From assembly GCA_020851635.1 (NCBI GenBank), contig JADZCJ010000084.1, positions 1 to 64,000 on the forward strand: a stretch of 64,000 nt of DNA, written 5' to 3'. The notes beneath the pieces are model-generated. The model saw nothing but the letters and a program-made list of their open reading frames with translations, was not told the DNA's origin and searched no databases. Origin of the DNA: Anaerolineae bacterium. GTDB lineage: Bacteria; Chloroflexota; Anaerolineae; UBA4142; SHND01. This document shows positions 42,893 to 51,318 of this stretch, one piece after another. Within the stretch, counting starts at the first letter, position 1. Each line of letters opens with the position of its first letter. Position numbers and translations under genes: made by a program.

Positions 42893-44014
42893 CTACCTCA
42901 CGCGTTCGAACATGGCCTGGACGAAATTGGTGGCGCGGTGTGGGGTGGACGAATTGCGCGCAGAGGATGTGGGGCGCGCCTGCGCCGCGCTCAAGACGGC
43001 GGCGCGCAAGGTCTCGTAATCGTCGGCAGGGATGTGCGCCATCTGGACGCGGATTTTTTCGCCGTTGGCGATGAGGAGGAAATCGCCGCGCCCCATCAGT
43101 TTTTCTGCGCCGCTTTGTGCCACTCCCGCAGCGACGAGCGCTTCGTTTGCGCCGGTGACTTTGCCGACGAGCCGCACGGGGAAATTGGCTTTGACCAGCC
43201 CACCGAGAACGGACGCGGTGGGTTTTTGCGTGCAGGCGATGACCGAAATGCCCGCGCTGCGCCCGCGCTGGACGAGGCGCGCGAGATAGCTCTCGACCTC
43301 GCCCCCGCCCTGCACGAGGAGGTCGGCGAGCTCGTCAATCATGAGGACGATGCGCGGGCGCACGATCATTTGCTCCTGGCGGCGCATCATTTCTTCGACG
43401 AGCCATTCGAGATTGGCAACCGCGTCCTCGACGTTCTTGACGATGGGACACAAGAGATGGGGCAGCTGTTCGAATTGACGGAACTCGCTCGCCTTGGGAT
43501 CAATGATGATGACTTGGAGATCACGGGGACGTTGAAAGAGCATGAGGGAGGCGAGCATGGTGCGGGCGGCTTCGCTCTTGCCCGAGCCGGTGGTGCCCGC
43601 GATGAGGACATGCGCCACATCGGGCGCAGAGACGCGCAAGAGAATGGGCACACCGTCTACCGCCATGCCGAGCAGCATGGTGCCGGGCACGGCGAGGGCT
43701 TGCGCCATTTGCGAGTCCTTGCGGACCTGATCGCAGAGATCGAAAAGACGCAGGGGTTGAACGTCATCGCGCGGGATTTCGATGTTGATTTGACCGTTGG
43801 AACGGGAGATGCGCGCGGACGAGGTGTTGAGCGCGAGCGCGACTTCTTCGGCAAGTTTTTCGACCTGGGAGACTTTGGTTGTCGCAGAGGGCGAGACGTG
43901 GAATTGAATCGTGCGGGGGGTGACGCGGCCGCCGGTGACTTTGGCGGGCGCTTTGTGCGTTGCCAGCACGTATTCGATTTTATCTGCCTGATGGTGTAAT
44001 CGTTGGCGGTTCAT
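42893..44014 (-). CDS. SOS-controlled FtsK/SpoIIIE-type ATPase without membrane anchor
   Basis: A 373-residue protein with the motor core of FtsK/SpoIIIE. An alpha domain comes first (about 50-125); the Walker A is AGTTGSGKSEA (Lys146) and the Walker B is IVLMIDELADL. RasA/Walker-type GGLVKANFPVRL follows near the C-terminus. It has no membrane helices and no gamma (KOPS-reading) domain, unlike true FtsK (about 800 residues). It may be a soluble DNA pump or a diverged relative. The promoter carries two LexA boxes, so the gene is probably induced by DNA damage. The start is the ATG at 44014; the frame upstream is not coding. Confidence 0.87.
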   Translation of the reverse strand: MNRQRLHHQADKIEYVLATHKAPAKVTGGRVTPRTIQFHVSPSATTKVSQVEKLAEEVALALNTSSARISRSNGQINIEIPRDDVQPLRLFDLCDQVRKDSQMAQALAVPGTMLLGMAVDGVPILLRVSAPDVAHVLIAGTTGSGKSEAARTMLASLMLFQRPRDLQVIIIDPKASEFRQFEQLPHLLCPIVKNVEDAVANLEWLVEEMMRRQEQMIVRPRIVLMIDELADLLVQGGGEVESYLARLVQRGRSAGISVIACTQKPTASVLGGLVKANFPVRLVGKVTGANEALVAAGVAQSGAEKLMGRGDFLLIANGEKIRVQMAHIPADDYETLRAAVLSAAQARPTSSARNSSTPHRATNFVQAMFERVR

Positions 44015-44032
44015 GGCGCCTCGCTTGAACAA

Positions 44033-44076
44033 AGAACAGGTGTTCTGATTATACAGAACACCTGTTCTTATGTCAA
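44033..44076 (-). promoter_or_regulatory. SOS promoter of the FtsK-like gene, two LexA boxes
   Basis: On the minus strand TTGACA (44071-44076), a 17-bp spacer and TATAAT (44048-44053). Two LexA boxes of the GAAC-N4-GTTC type lie in and beside it: AGAACACCTGTTCT (44055-44068, in the spacer) and AGAACAGGTGTTCT (44033-44046, at the start site). The boxes are inverted copies of each other with an 8-nt gap holding the -10 element. Confidence 0.9.
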
Positions 44077-44090
44077 TAGCCCGAACCTTA

Positions 44091-44125
44091 ATAAAAAAAG
44101 CCAGATACCGAATGATATCTGGCTC
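44091..44125 (-). terminator. lexA terminator
   Basis: On the minus strand GCCAGATA (44116-44123) pairs with TATCTGGC (44100-44107), with an 8-nt loop, and a run of seven T follows (44093-44099). It starts ten bases after the lexA stop and ends lexA transcription before the next SOS promoter. Confidence 0.92.
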
Positions 44126-44132
44126 GATTTGT

Positions 44133-44795
44133 TCAGGCAGCGGCGCCGAGTTGGCGGATGACGAGGACGACTTTACCCTGAATCGAAACGTTGCGGGGGT
44201 CAACCTCGATAGTCTTGTAACTGGGGTTGGCGGGAACGAGTTTGATGAGACCCTTTTCACGGAAAAAGCGCTTGAGGGTGGTCTGTTGTTTGTCCTTGAT
44301 CCACGCGGCGACGAGGTCGCCGTTGCGGGCGGTTTCCTGATGTTTCATGACGACAATGTCGCCGTCGTGAATGGAGGCGTCAATCATGGAATCGCCTTTG
44401 ACATGGAGCGCATAAAGGTTTTCGTTGTCCGCGCCGCCCAAGAGATCACGGGTCAGCGTGACGCTTTCGTGGTCGGCTTCGAACGCCGAAGTGCCCGCTT
44501 CGGGGATTTCAATCGGTTTGCCCGCGACAATGCGCCCGAGCAAGGGGACCTGAACGAAACGGGGATCGGAGACATTTTTGCCGTTTTGACCAGTCAACCG
44601 CAGCCCCCGCGAGACTTCTTTTTCGCGCGCCAAAAGTCCGGCTTTTTCGAGGATGTTGAGGTTATAGTTGACGACGGAGGTGGACGAGATTTTGACCGCC
44701 TGCCCGATTTCGCGGATGGTCGGCGGGCGACCTTTATCCGCGGTAAATCGCTGGATGTATTTGTAGATGTCTTGTTGACGTTCGGACAGAGCCAT
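44133..44795 (-). CDS. lexA: LexA repressor
   Basis: A 220-residue SOS repressor. The N-terminal winged helix (RPPTIREIGQAVKISSTS) binds GAAC-N4-GTTC boxes. The autocleavage site is Ala91-Gly92 (LGRIVAGKP), the nucleophile is Ser136 (KGDSMIDASI) and the general base is Lys175 (TTLKRFF). When RecA-ssDNA is present LexA cuts itself and SOS genes are expressed. The start is the ATG at 44795 with GGGAGG in front. Its own promoter carries a LexA box. The adjacent SOS gene is the FtsK-like ATPase. Confidence 0.97.
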   Translation of the reverse strand: MALSERQQDIYKYIQRFTADKGRPPTIREIGQAVKISSTSVVNYNLNILEKAGLLAREKEVSRGLRLTGQNGKNVSDPRFVQVPLLGRIVAGKPIEIPEAGTSAFEADHESVTLTRDLLGGADNENLYALHVKGDSMIDASIHDGDIVVMKHQETARNGDLVAAWIKDKQQTTLKRFFREKGLIKLVPANPSYKTIEVDPRNVSIQGKVVLVIRQLGAAA

Positions 44796-44847
44796 AGGAT
44801 GCCTCCCGGACAAAAGGTGCTATATTTAGTTTAGCACGGATGTTCCG

Positions 44848-44876
44848 ATTATAAGCGAACACGCGTTCGGTGTCAA
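44848..44876 (-). promoter_or_regulatory. SOS promoter of lexA with a LexA box
   Basis: On the minus strand TTGACA (44871-44876), a 17-bp spacer and TATAAT (44848-44853). CGAACACGCGTTCG (44856-44869) fills the spacer and is a perfect match to the Gram-positive consensus CGAACRNRYGTTYG. A GGAACA half-site follows the -10 element. The layout matches the FtsK-like gene promoter base for base in spacing. Confidence 0.93.
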
Positions 44877-45095
44877 GTCCTTTTTGGAATTTTGCCAGAG
44901 TTGGCGCCAAGTCGGAACGAGAGGAGCGGGGGATTCGGACTGACGCCGTTTCTACCTTGACACGTTGGGAAGCACAGAATATAGTTGCTTTAGGCGCGCG
45001 GCCGGACGCATTTTTGCCGGGGCAATTTTCCGATTGAACACACGCACCGCGCCATTGTGACGCTTGCGGGTCATTATTGCAAAGGAGGAGCAACC

Positions 45096-46373
45096 ATGTC
45101 ATTCAATCGTTTTCTGATGGCAGCCGGGCTGGTGGCTGTGCTGTTGGCGGTGATGGGCTTTGTGATGTATACGCCGCCGCTTTCGGCGGCGAACGGCACG
45201 GGTGAGAACGGCGTGACGACGCTGAAACTGGCGCCGCCACAGCAAAACCCGACGCTATCCCCCAAAACAACACCCGATTTTGGCGACTTGCCGCCGATCG
45301 ATCTGGGGGCATTGAATGCGGACGAGACACCGGTCCCGACGGCGGAACCGAGCACAGGCGAGACGAATCCCGTGCTGGATATTACGTATGACGAGTGCAA
45401 ACCGATCGAGGACGACAACATTCTGATCGAATGCAAAAATGGGCAACTGAACTTTACGCGCAAGGATACCGGAGGCACGCGCTGGATCTATTATCGCCCC
45501 ATCCTCACCGATGCGGTGATCGAGCTGACCGCACGACTGCCCAACGCGGACAAGAATGCGCGCTATGGCGTGATGTTTCGCATGGACGAAGGGAGCAACA
45601 ACTATTATATCCTCGGGGTGACGAATCAAGGCAAATACGGGCTGTTTCGCTTTGCGGGCGACCACTATGAAACTCTTATCCCGTATACCGATTCGCCGTT
45701 TGTGGGCAATGCGAGTTTTCCGAGCCAGATTCGCATCGTGAACCAGGGCGACGTGATTGCTTTTCAGATTGGGGGGCAATGGATTGACAGCATTCGCGAC
45801 CCAAATTTGACCTCGGGTCAGATCGCGCTGTTTTTCGAGCCGGATGAGCCGAATCAAACGGTATTGTTTGACGATCTCAAAGTGTCGGAAATCTTGTCGC
45901 CCCTGCAAGTGCCGTCTCCGCGCGTGCTCGAGTCGGCGCCGACGCCGGAGCCGACAAGCGGGATCGAGATTCCCGTTTTTGATTTCCCGACAGCCACGCC
46001 TGCTGCGGCACAGCCCACCCAGACACCGTTCATTATTGTTGTGACGGCGACGCCGCTACCTCCGACAGCAGCGCCGACACGCGCGCCCACGCGACGCCCA
46101 ACCGAAGCGGCGAACACGTGTGATGCGCCCGCACATGAAGCGTTCTTTTATATCGCCAACAATTACAAGGGCACGTTGATGCGCTTTACGATTGGCGGCG
46201 GGGAGTGGGGCACACACGATTATGATGTGCCGGGGGATGACCAGTGGTACAGAATTCGGATGCCCCCGGGAAAATACACCTACACCGCTCATATTGCGGG
46301 GGTCGGCAAAGCGAGTGGGGAGCGAACTCTGTATAGCGGCGGACAATGCTATTCGGTGAGGTTCTCGCCGTAA
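45096..46373 (+). CDS. Secreted or anchored surface protein with LamG-like domain
   Basis: A 425-residue surface protein. The N-terminal hydrophobic stretch (about 7-28) is a signal peptide or anchor. Residues 35-90 are low-complexity Pro/Thr/Ala linker. Residues about 95-260 form a jelly-roll LamG/3-keto-disaccharide-hydrolase-like domain (NARYGVMFRMDEGSNNYYILG, IRIVNQGDVIAFQIGGQ). A second Pro/Thr-rich linker (270-345) leads to a small Cys-containing C-terminal domain. It probably binds carbohydrate. The ATG has AAAGGAGGAG in front. Confidence 0.8.
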   Translation: MSFNRFLMAAGLVAVLLAVMGFVMYTPPLSAANGTGENGVTTLKLAPPQQNPTLSPKTTPDFGDLPPIDLGALNADETPVPTAEPSTGETNPVLDITYDECKPIEDDNILIECKNGQLNFTRKDTGGTRWIYYRPILTDAVIELTARLPNADKNARYGVMFRMDEGSNNYYILGVTNQGKYGLFRFAGDHYETLIPYTDSPFVGNASFPSQIRIVNQGDVIAFQIGGQWIDSIRDPNLTSGQIALFFEPDEPNQTVLFDDLKVSEILSPLQVPSPRVLESAPTPEPTSGIEIPVFDFPTATPAAAQPTQTPFIIVVTATPLPPTAAPTRAPTRRPTEAANTCDAPAHEAFFYIANNYKGTLMRFTIGGGEWGTHDYDVPGDDQWYRIRMPPGKYTYTAHIAGVGKASGERTLYSGGQCYSVRFSP

Positions 46374-46416
46374 AATAAAAAAAATGACAGCGGATCACTC
46401 TGCTGTCATTTTTTTG
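46371..46416. terminator. Bidirectional terminator
   Basis: AAAATGACAGC pairs with GCTGTCATTTT around an 8-nt loop. A T-run follows on the plus strand (46409-46415) and an A-run precedes it (46376-46384), so it stops both the plus-strand surface-protein gene and the converging minus-strand amine oxidase gene. Confidence 0.9.
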
Positions 46417-46436
46417 TTTGATGAGCGTCCGAAACT

Positions 46437-47858
46437 CTATCGAAAACCGGAAGTGTGGATTTCGTTGGCGACGCGGAGACCGGACTCGATGGCGCCTTGA
46501 ATCCATCGGTGATAGACCGATGCATGCTCGCCCGCGAAATAGACGCGCCCCTCGTTCTGACAGATGGCTTGATAGAGCCGCGTAAATTGACCGGGTTCAA
46601 AGAGCGCGAACGCGCCGCCCGCGTATTCGTCGTCGTGCCACACTTTGGACGCGCCCACTTCAAATTCGTCAATGATCCGGGGATGGATGCGCGAAACATC
46701 TTCAATCGCCTGTTCGATGCGCGATTCGGGCGGGAGCGAGCCCCAGCGTTGGGCATCGTCCGCCCAGGTGTAACTGGCAAGCAGGACACCGCGTCCCGTC
46801 TCGCGCCCGTGGTCGGGATAATAGAGGTTGCGGATGGCGAGATCGGTGACGGTGCCGCCGCCATAGATGCCTTCGTCCTCTTCCCAAAAGCGACGGCGGG
46901 TCTGGAGCAGCACTTTGGTCGAGGCGTCATAGTGCACCTGACGCAGGGCGCGCTGTTTGGCGCGCGAGAAAGGTTTGAGAATTTCAATGTGCCGCATGAC
47001 GGGCAAGGGCAAGGTGAGAATAACATAATCGCCCGTGACAGCGGCGCGGGCGGCGCGCGTTTTGTAATGCACCGTCACATCGTCCGGCGACTGGTCGAGT
47101 GCGATCATTTTTGCGCCAAAGCGAATGTTGGCGCGGAGCTCGGGCAAAAAGGCGTTGGGGAGGTGGTCGGAGCCACCCACGAGCTCGACAAGATCCCGAA
47201 ACGAGCCGCCGATTTCGGGACGAATGATGTCAATAAAAGAGGCGTTCTGACGCGCTTCGTACCCGGCAAAAAGCCCGAACATTTCAATCGCGCCTTCGGA
47301 CCATTTGGCTTTTTCAAGAAATTCACGCAGCGAGTATTGGTCATATTGCTTGATAATGTCGTCCCACGCGTCTGGACCCTGCGTCCGCAGTTTTTGGAGG
47401 ATGGGTTCGAGGGCATGTTCCCACAATTCGTTTGCGGTCTTGCCGCGCTCGTTTTCGTTCAATTCAAATCCGAGAACGCTTGTGTTCGTGCGAAATTCGC
47501 TCAGACGGAGTTTTTTGCCGTTCATAAACACATAGCAGTTGAGGTTGCCCATGGTAAAGGGACCAGTCTCGAGTTTGAATTTGTTGACATAGCCCATCGT
47601 GAGCGTGTGGGATTTGGGCAGGCGCATCCCCCCCGCTTCGGCATACAAGCCGTCGCTGAAAGGTTCGCGCCAGGTCTGGAGGCGGCCGCCGACGCGCTGC
47701 TGCGCTTCAAGCAGGACGACATCGTGACCGGCGCGTTTTAGTTCGTAGGCGGCAGCAAGACCCGCCATGCCCGCGCCGACGACGATGATTTTTTTGGGAT
47801 TGGGCGTGCGTTCGAAACCGTCGTTGATGATAGAGAGGTAATCGGGTTGGGTTGGCAT
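46437..47858 (-). CDS. Flavin amine oxidase
   Basis: A 473-residue FAD-dependent amine oxidase of the monoamine/polyamine/L-amino-acid oxidase family. The FAD dinucleotide motif is [22 protein letters not shown] near residues 25-47 (in parts), then the GGRLQTW and AEAGGMRL motifs and the C-terminal [20 protein letters not shown]. It oxidises an amine to an imine with O2. The neighbouring agmatinase makes putrescine, so a polyamine substrate is plausible. The start is the ATG at 47858. A tandem 17-bp repeat with a palindrome lies just upstream. Confidence 0.88.
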   Translation of the reverse strand: MPTQPDYLSIINDGFERTPNPKKIIVVGAGMAGLAAAYELKRAGHDVVLLEAQQRVGGRLQTWREPFSDGLYAEAGGMRLPKSHTLTMGYVNKFKLETGPFTMGNLNCYVFMNGKKLRLSEFRTNTSVLGFELNENERGKTANELWEHALEPILQKLRTQGPDAWDDIIKQYDQYSLREFLEKAKWSEGAIEMFGLFAGYEARQNASFIDIIRPEIGGSFRDLVELVGGSDHLPNAFLPELRANIRFGAKMIALDQSPDDVTVHYKTRAARAAVTGDYVILTLPLPVMRHIEILKPFSRAKQRALRQVHYDASTKVLLQTRRRFWEEDEGIYGGGTVTDLAIRNLYYPDHGRETGRGVLLASYTWADDAQRWGSLPPESRIEQAIEDVSRIHPRIIDEFEVGASKVWHDDEYAGGAFALFEPGQFTRLYQAICQNEGRVYFAGEHASVYHRWIQGAIESGLRVANEIHTSGFR

Positions 47859-47881
47859 ATGAGTGATGCTCCGTGTAGGGC

Positions 47882-47954
47882 GGAACGATACGGCGAACGA
47901 AACGATACGGCGAACGGAACGATACGGCGAACGGAACGAAACGGCGTTCGTTCT
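47882..47954. repeat. Four tandem 17-bp units ending in the palindrome
   Basis: Four tandem 17-mers at 47882, 47899, 47916 and 47933. Units 1 and 3 read GGAACGATACGGCGAAC, unit 2 differs by one base (GAAACG...), and unit 4 begins the GGAACGAA/TTCGTTCT palindrome (one mismatch in the last arm base). The element gives the HIT gene its stop codon (TTACG on the plus strand, 47955-47957). Confidence 0.88.
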
Positions 47955-48419
47955 TTACGTAAGGTTGGTTTTTATGCGTTCGGCATGCTTGGCGCGTTCG
48001 GCGGCAGGCATCAAGAATTTTTCATAGATGGTGTGATAAAAGCGGTCGTCCTTGAAACGCGGCGTGACGTGCAGATGATAGTGCCACACATCCTGGCTGC
48101 CGCCCGGCTCGTTGTGCTGTCGCGTGGAAATACCGTCGCAAGCATACGCGCGTTTGAGGGCAATGGCAATTTGCCGCGCGAGGCGTTGAATGTAAACCGC
48201 GAGCTCGGGGGGCAGGTCGAAAATGTTCTCATAATGCGCGTTTGGGACGATGAGAATGTTTGGCGTGTTGCGCGGGTATTGGTGTGATGCGACCAGAGCA
48301 GTGACATTTCGATCACGATAGACAATGTCGCCGGCGAGCGAGAAACGATTCGGTTCCTCTGCCGTGTGCGGGATATCGCAAAAAGGACAGCGGTAATTTT
48401 CGGGCGCGTGATTGTACAA
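47955..48419 (-). CDS. HIT-family nucleotide hydrolase/transferase
   Basis: A 154-residue histidine triad protein. The triad reads WHYHLHVTPR and a CPFC near the N-terminus (after the start) suggests zinc binding as in GalT-like and HIT proteins. The HIT fold hydrolyses or transfers nucleotide monophosphates. The exact start is uncertain: no ATG lies between the agmatinase stop and the CPFC motif, so a TTG at 48419 is chosen. The stop codon lies in the palindromic repeat. It is 16 bases after the agmatinase stop, so they share one transcript. Confidence 0.8.
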   Translation of the reverse strand: MYNHAPENYRCPFCDIPHTAEEPNRFSLAGDIVYRDRNVTALVASHQYPRNTPNILIVPNAHYENIFDLPPELAVYIQRLARQIAIALKRAYACDGISTRQHNEPGGSQDVWHYHLHVTPRFKDDRFYHTIYEKFLMPAAERAKHAERIKTNLT

Positions 48420-48435
48420 GTTCCGGATCCGGAAA

Positions 48436-49389
48436 TTATTTTTTGCGCGGGCGAAAGCGCGAGTTGCTGCCGATGGCGCGCGTTTTGGTGGTGATGAAAT
48501 CGAACAAGAGGCGCGCGCACATGATGACGGTATGACGGGGCGCGCTGTCAAAGAGAGGATTGAGTTCGGCAATGTCGAGCGCGTCCACATGCGGCGCCAG
48601 ATAACGTGTATAGTCGAGCAGCTGCTGGACGGTGAGACCGGCGGGCTCGGGCCAGCCGGTGCCGGGCGCTTCGCCGGGGTTTAGTGCGTCGGTATCAACG
48701 GTGAGATAGATTTTTTCCGTGCCCTGCCGCGCCCACGCCAGCGATTGTTTCGCCGCTTGCAGTGCGCCCATTTCCTCAAATGCGGGCGCAAGGATGCGGC
48801 GCACGCCATATTTCACGCCAACGCCCCACTGCTGGGTGGTGGCATAGCCGCGCAAGCCAACCTGCACCATGTTCTTGCCCGAGAGGCGCCCCAGCTCCAG
48901 CGAACGCGCCATGCCGCTGCTGCCCGAAATATTCCCTTGCTTTTCGGAAAAGTCGAGCATATCGCAATGGGCGTCGAGTTGAATCAGTCCGATGTTGCCT
49001 TGTGTCGCATTGTGCAGCGCGCGAAACGCGGGATAGGTGACGCCGTGATCGCCGCCGATGACAAGGGGAATGTAACCGCCCGCGAGGATTTCGGCGACCG
49101 CCGCCGTCACCTGATCAATGGCTTTGGTCTGGTCGTGAAACGACAGCGCCACGTCCCCAAAATCGGCGACCTCCACGCCTGTCAAGTCCACCACCTCCCC
49201 AAGGTCCATATCAGCCACCATCCCATCCACAACCCGTTTGGCAAGGAGCAGTTGAAAATGTTCGCGGAGTGCGGCAGGACCGAAACGCGCGCCGGGGTTG
49301 GCGATGGAGGTGGACGCGTCATAGGGAACGCCGAGATAGCCGAATTTGATTTTTGTTTCTCTGAGCGGGGTCAAGAGAGGTTGATTCAT
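48436..49389 (-). CDS. speB: Agmatinase/ureohydrolase
   Basis: A 317-residue ureohydrolase that cuts agmatine to putrescine and urea (or a close relative). The two-manganese site residues are visible: GGDHG, the LDAHCD strand and VDTDALNP. The size and the spacing of these motifs fit agmatinase. It is followed by the HIT gene and then the amine oxidase, all in the same direction, which suggests a polyamine module. Other substrates such as guanidinobutyrate cannot be excluded. Confidence 0.9.
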   Translation of the reverse strand: MNQPLLTPLRETKIKFGYLGVPYDASTSIANPGARFGPAALREHFQLLLAKRVVDGMVADMDLGEVVDLTGVEVADFGDVALSFHDQTKAIDQVTAAVAEILAGGYIPLVIGGDHGVTYPAFRALHNATQGNIGLIQLDAHCDMLDFSEKQGNISGSSGMARSLELGRLSGKNMVQVGLRGYATTQQWGVGVKYGVRRILAPAFEEMGALQAAKQSLAWARQGTEKIYLTVDTDALNPGEAPGTGWPEPAGLTVQQLLDYTRYLAPHVDALDIAELNPLFDSAPRHTVIMCARLLFDFITTKTRAIGSNSRFRPRKK

Positions 49390-49427
49390 GATGGCTCCAA
49401 AAGATGAGTTACAGGATGTTGATTAGC

Positions 49428-51236
49428 TCAGCCGCGACGTCCGAATTCGCGTTCGAGCATGGCAGTATTCATGAGAATCATGGTGGGGCGACCGTGCGGA
49501 CAGGTGCGCGGCGCGGTGGTGTTTTCGAGGTCACGGATGAGCGCGCGCATTTCTTGAAGGGACATGACCTGACCTCCTTTGATGGCTGCGCCTTTGCAGA
49601 TACTCATCACGAGGCGCGCCTCGGCAGTCGCCCGGATCGGGTTGCCGCCCTCATCAGTCATGTCGAGAATTTCGAGAAACGTTTTGCGAGGTTCCTTGTG
49701 TTCCAGCAACGAGGGAATGGCGCGGAGGAGAATCGTCTGGCTGCCAAAGGGTTCGAGGCGGAATCCCGCGCGCTCGAGGTTTTCGCGTTCGCTCTCGTAG
49801 ATTGCCCAGTGCATCGCCGAGAGTTCCAACGAGAGCGGCTCGAGCAATTCCTGAGTGGCGGGGCTGATTTCGCGCTCGTTCATCCATTTTTCATAGAGGA
49901 CACGTTCGTGCGCGGCATGTTGGTCAACCAGATAAAGCCCGTCGGGACCCTCGCAAATGATATAGGTCGAGAAAATCTGTCCCATGACGCGCAGCATGGG
50001 CAGTGTGCCGGCAGACACGGGACGCGGCGGAAGCGGTGTGCCGTCGGCGGCGACGGCAGGCAGGTGGAGAGGAGTTTGAGACGCGCCGCCGTCGGTGGGA
50101 GGGATGAGATCGAGCGCGGCAAGGGACGCAGTCGGCGACGCAGATAAGAAATTGTTTGGCGCGGTCAGAGGGGAAGCGGGCGCGACGGTCGGCACGGGGA
50201 ATTTTCCATGCAGAACGCGGCGCACGGCGCGCTGGACCGCGCGATAGACGAGGGAGGGTTCGCGAAAACGAACCTGCATTTTGGTCGGATGCACATTCAC
50301 ATCAACCGCATCAGGGGCGAGCCGGAGATCGAGCACAAAGACAGGATAACGCCCAACCATCAGCATCGTATGATATGCCTCAGTGACCGCGTGCGCGATG
50401 GAACGGTCTTGGATCCAGCGTCCATTGACAAAGAGATACTGGAGCCGCCGGTTGCCGCGATGGATGGAGGGAGGGGTGATATAGCCGTTGACGACAGGTG
50501 GCGCCAAAGGCGCGTCCGGCAGTCCGTCCTCCGACGCGGGCATGGCGGCGGGATCATCCGCCGAGTTGACCGCAAGCATTTCGCGCGCGGTCTCGCCGCC
50601 AAACACCTTGACCAATACGTCCATCAGTTTGCCGCTGCCCGGCGATTGAAATACCAGCTTGCCATCGCTGACGAGCGAAAAGCGAACGCGCGGGTAGGCA
50701 AGCGCATATGCGTGGACGAGCTCGGCAATGTGGGCGCTTTCCGCGCCGGGCGACTTGAGAAACTTGAGGCGGGCGGGCACATTGCGAAAGAGGTCCTCGA
50801 CCGTCACGACCGTGCCGCGCGGCGCGCCGTGTGGTTGATAGATGAGGGTCTGCGCGTTCTCGGATTTCCACAGCGTGCCGTTCATTTCGTCGGCATGGCG
50901 CGAGATCATGGTGATGCGCGCGACGGCGGCGATGCTGGGGAGCGCTTCGCCCCGAAAGCCGAGCGTCTGGATCGCAAACAAATCATCGGCGGCAAACAAC
51001 TTGCTGGTGCCGTGGCGCGCAAACGCGGTGGGCACGTCGTCATGCGGGATGCCCGCGCCGTCATCGGCGACGCGAATGAGCCGCTGACCGCCACCGCGGA
51101 CTTCGAGGCGAATATCACGCGCGCCGGCATCGAGCGCGTTCTCGGCGAGCTCTTTGACCACCGACGCGGGACGTTCGATCACTTCGCCGGCGGCGATTTT
51201 GGAGGCAAGGTCGTCGGAAAGAATACGAATAGGCAT
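49428..51236 (-). CDS. mutL: DNA mismatch repair protein MutL
   Basis: A 602-residue MutL. The N-terminal GHKL ATPase has IAAGEVIERPASVVKEL, DAGARDI and GFRGEALPSI. The C-terminal domain has the endonuclease motif DQHAAHERVLYEKW, CPHGRPT and a GQIFSTYI dimer segment, so this MutL should nick DNA itself, as expected where MutH is absent. A Pro/Ala/Thr linker joins the halves. The ATG at 51236 opens the conserved MPIRIL. It is divergent from the threonine dehydratase gene; no mutS is in this window. Confidence 0.97.
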   Translation of the reverse strand: MPIRILSDDLASKIAAGEVIERPASVVKELAENALDAGARDIRLEVRGGGQRLIRVADDGAGIPHDDVPTAFARHGTSKLFAADDLFAIQTLGFRGEALPSIAAVARITMISRHADEMNGTLWKSENAQTLIYQPHGAPRGTVVTVEDLFRNVPARLKFLKSPGAESAHIAELVHAYALAYPRVRFSLVSDGKLVFQSPGSGKLMDVLVKVFGGETAREMLAVNSADDPAAMPASEDGLPDAPLAPPVVNGYITPPSIHRGNRRLQYLFVNGRWIQDRSIAHAVTEAYHTMLMVGRYPVFVLDLRLAPDAVDVNVHPTKMQVRFREPSLVYRAVQRAVRRVLHGKFPVPTVAPASPLTAPNNFLSASPTASLAALDLIPPTDGGASQTPLHLPAVAADGTPLPPRPVSAGTLPMLRVMGQIFSTYIICEGPDGLYLVDQHAAHERVLYEKWMNEREISPATQELLEPLSLELSAMHWAIYESERENLERAGFRLEPFGSQTILLRAIPSLLEHKEPRKTFLEILDMTDEGGNPIRATAEARLVMSICKGAAIKGGQVMSLQEMRALIRDLENTTAPRTCPHGRPTMILMNTAMLEREFGRRG

Positions 51237-51281
51237 GGGAATTGGCTTGCAGAATTTTACCACAAAGAGATATCTAATTTT

Positions 51282-51310
51282 TTTGAATTTGACTGCCCAA
51301 GAGATACAAT
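51282..51310 (+). promoter_or_regulatory. Promoter of the threonine dehydratase operon
   Basis: TTTGAA (51282-51287), a 17-bp spacer and TACAAT (51305-51310) lie so that transcription would begin at or within a few bases of the ATG at 51319. No Shine-Dalgarno is seen. A leaderless mRNA is likely. Confidence 0.65.
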
Positions 51311-51318
51311 TGAGCTCT

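Noticed and set aside
46455-47741. Long plus-strand frame opposite the amine oxidase gene
   Set aside because: The minus strand encodes a complete FAD amine oxidase with all motifs; the plus-strand product is its antisense.
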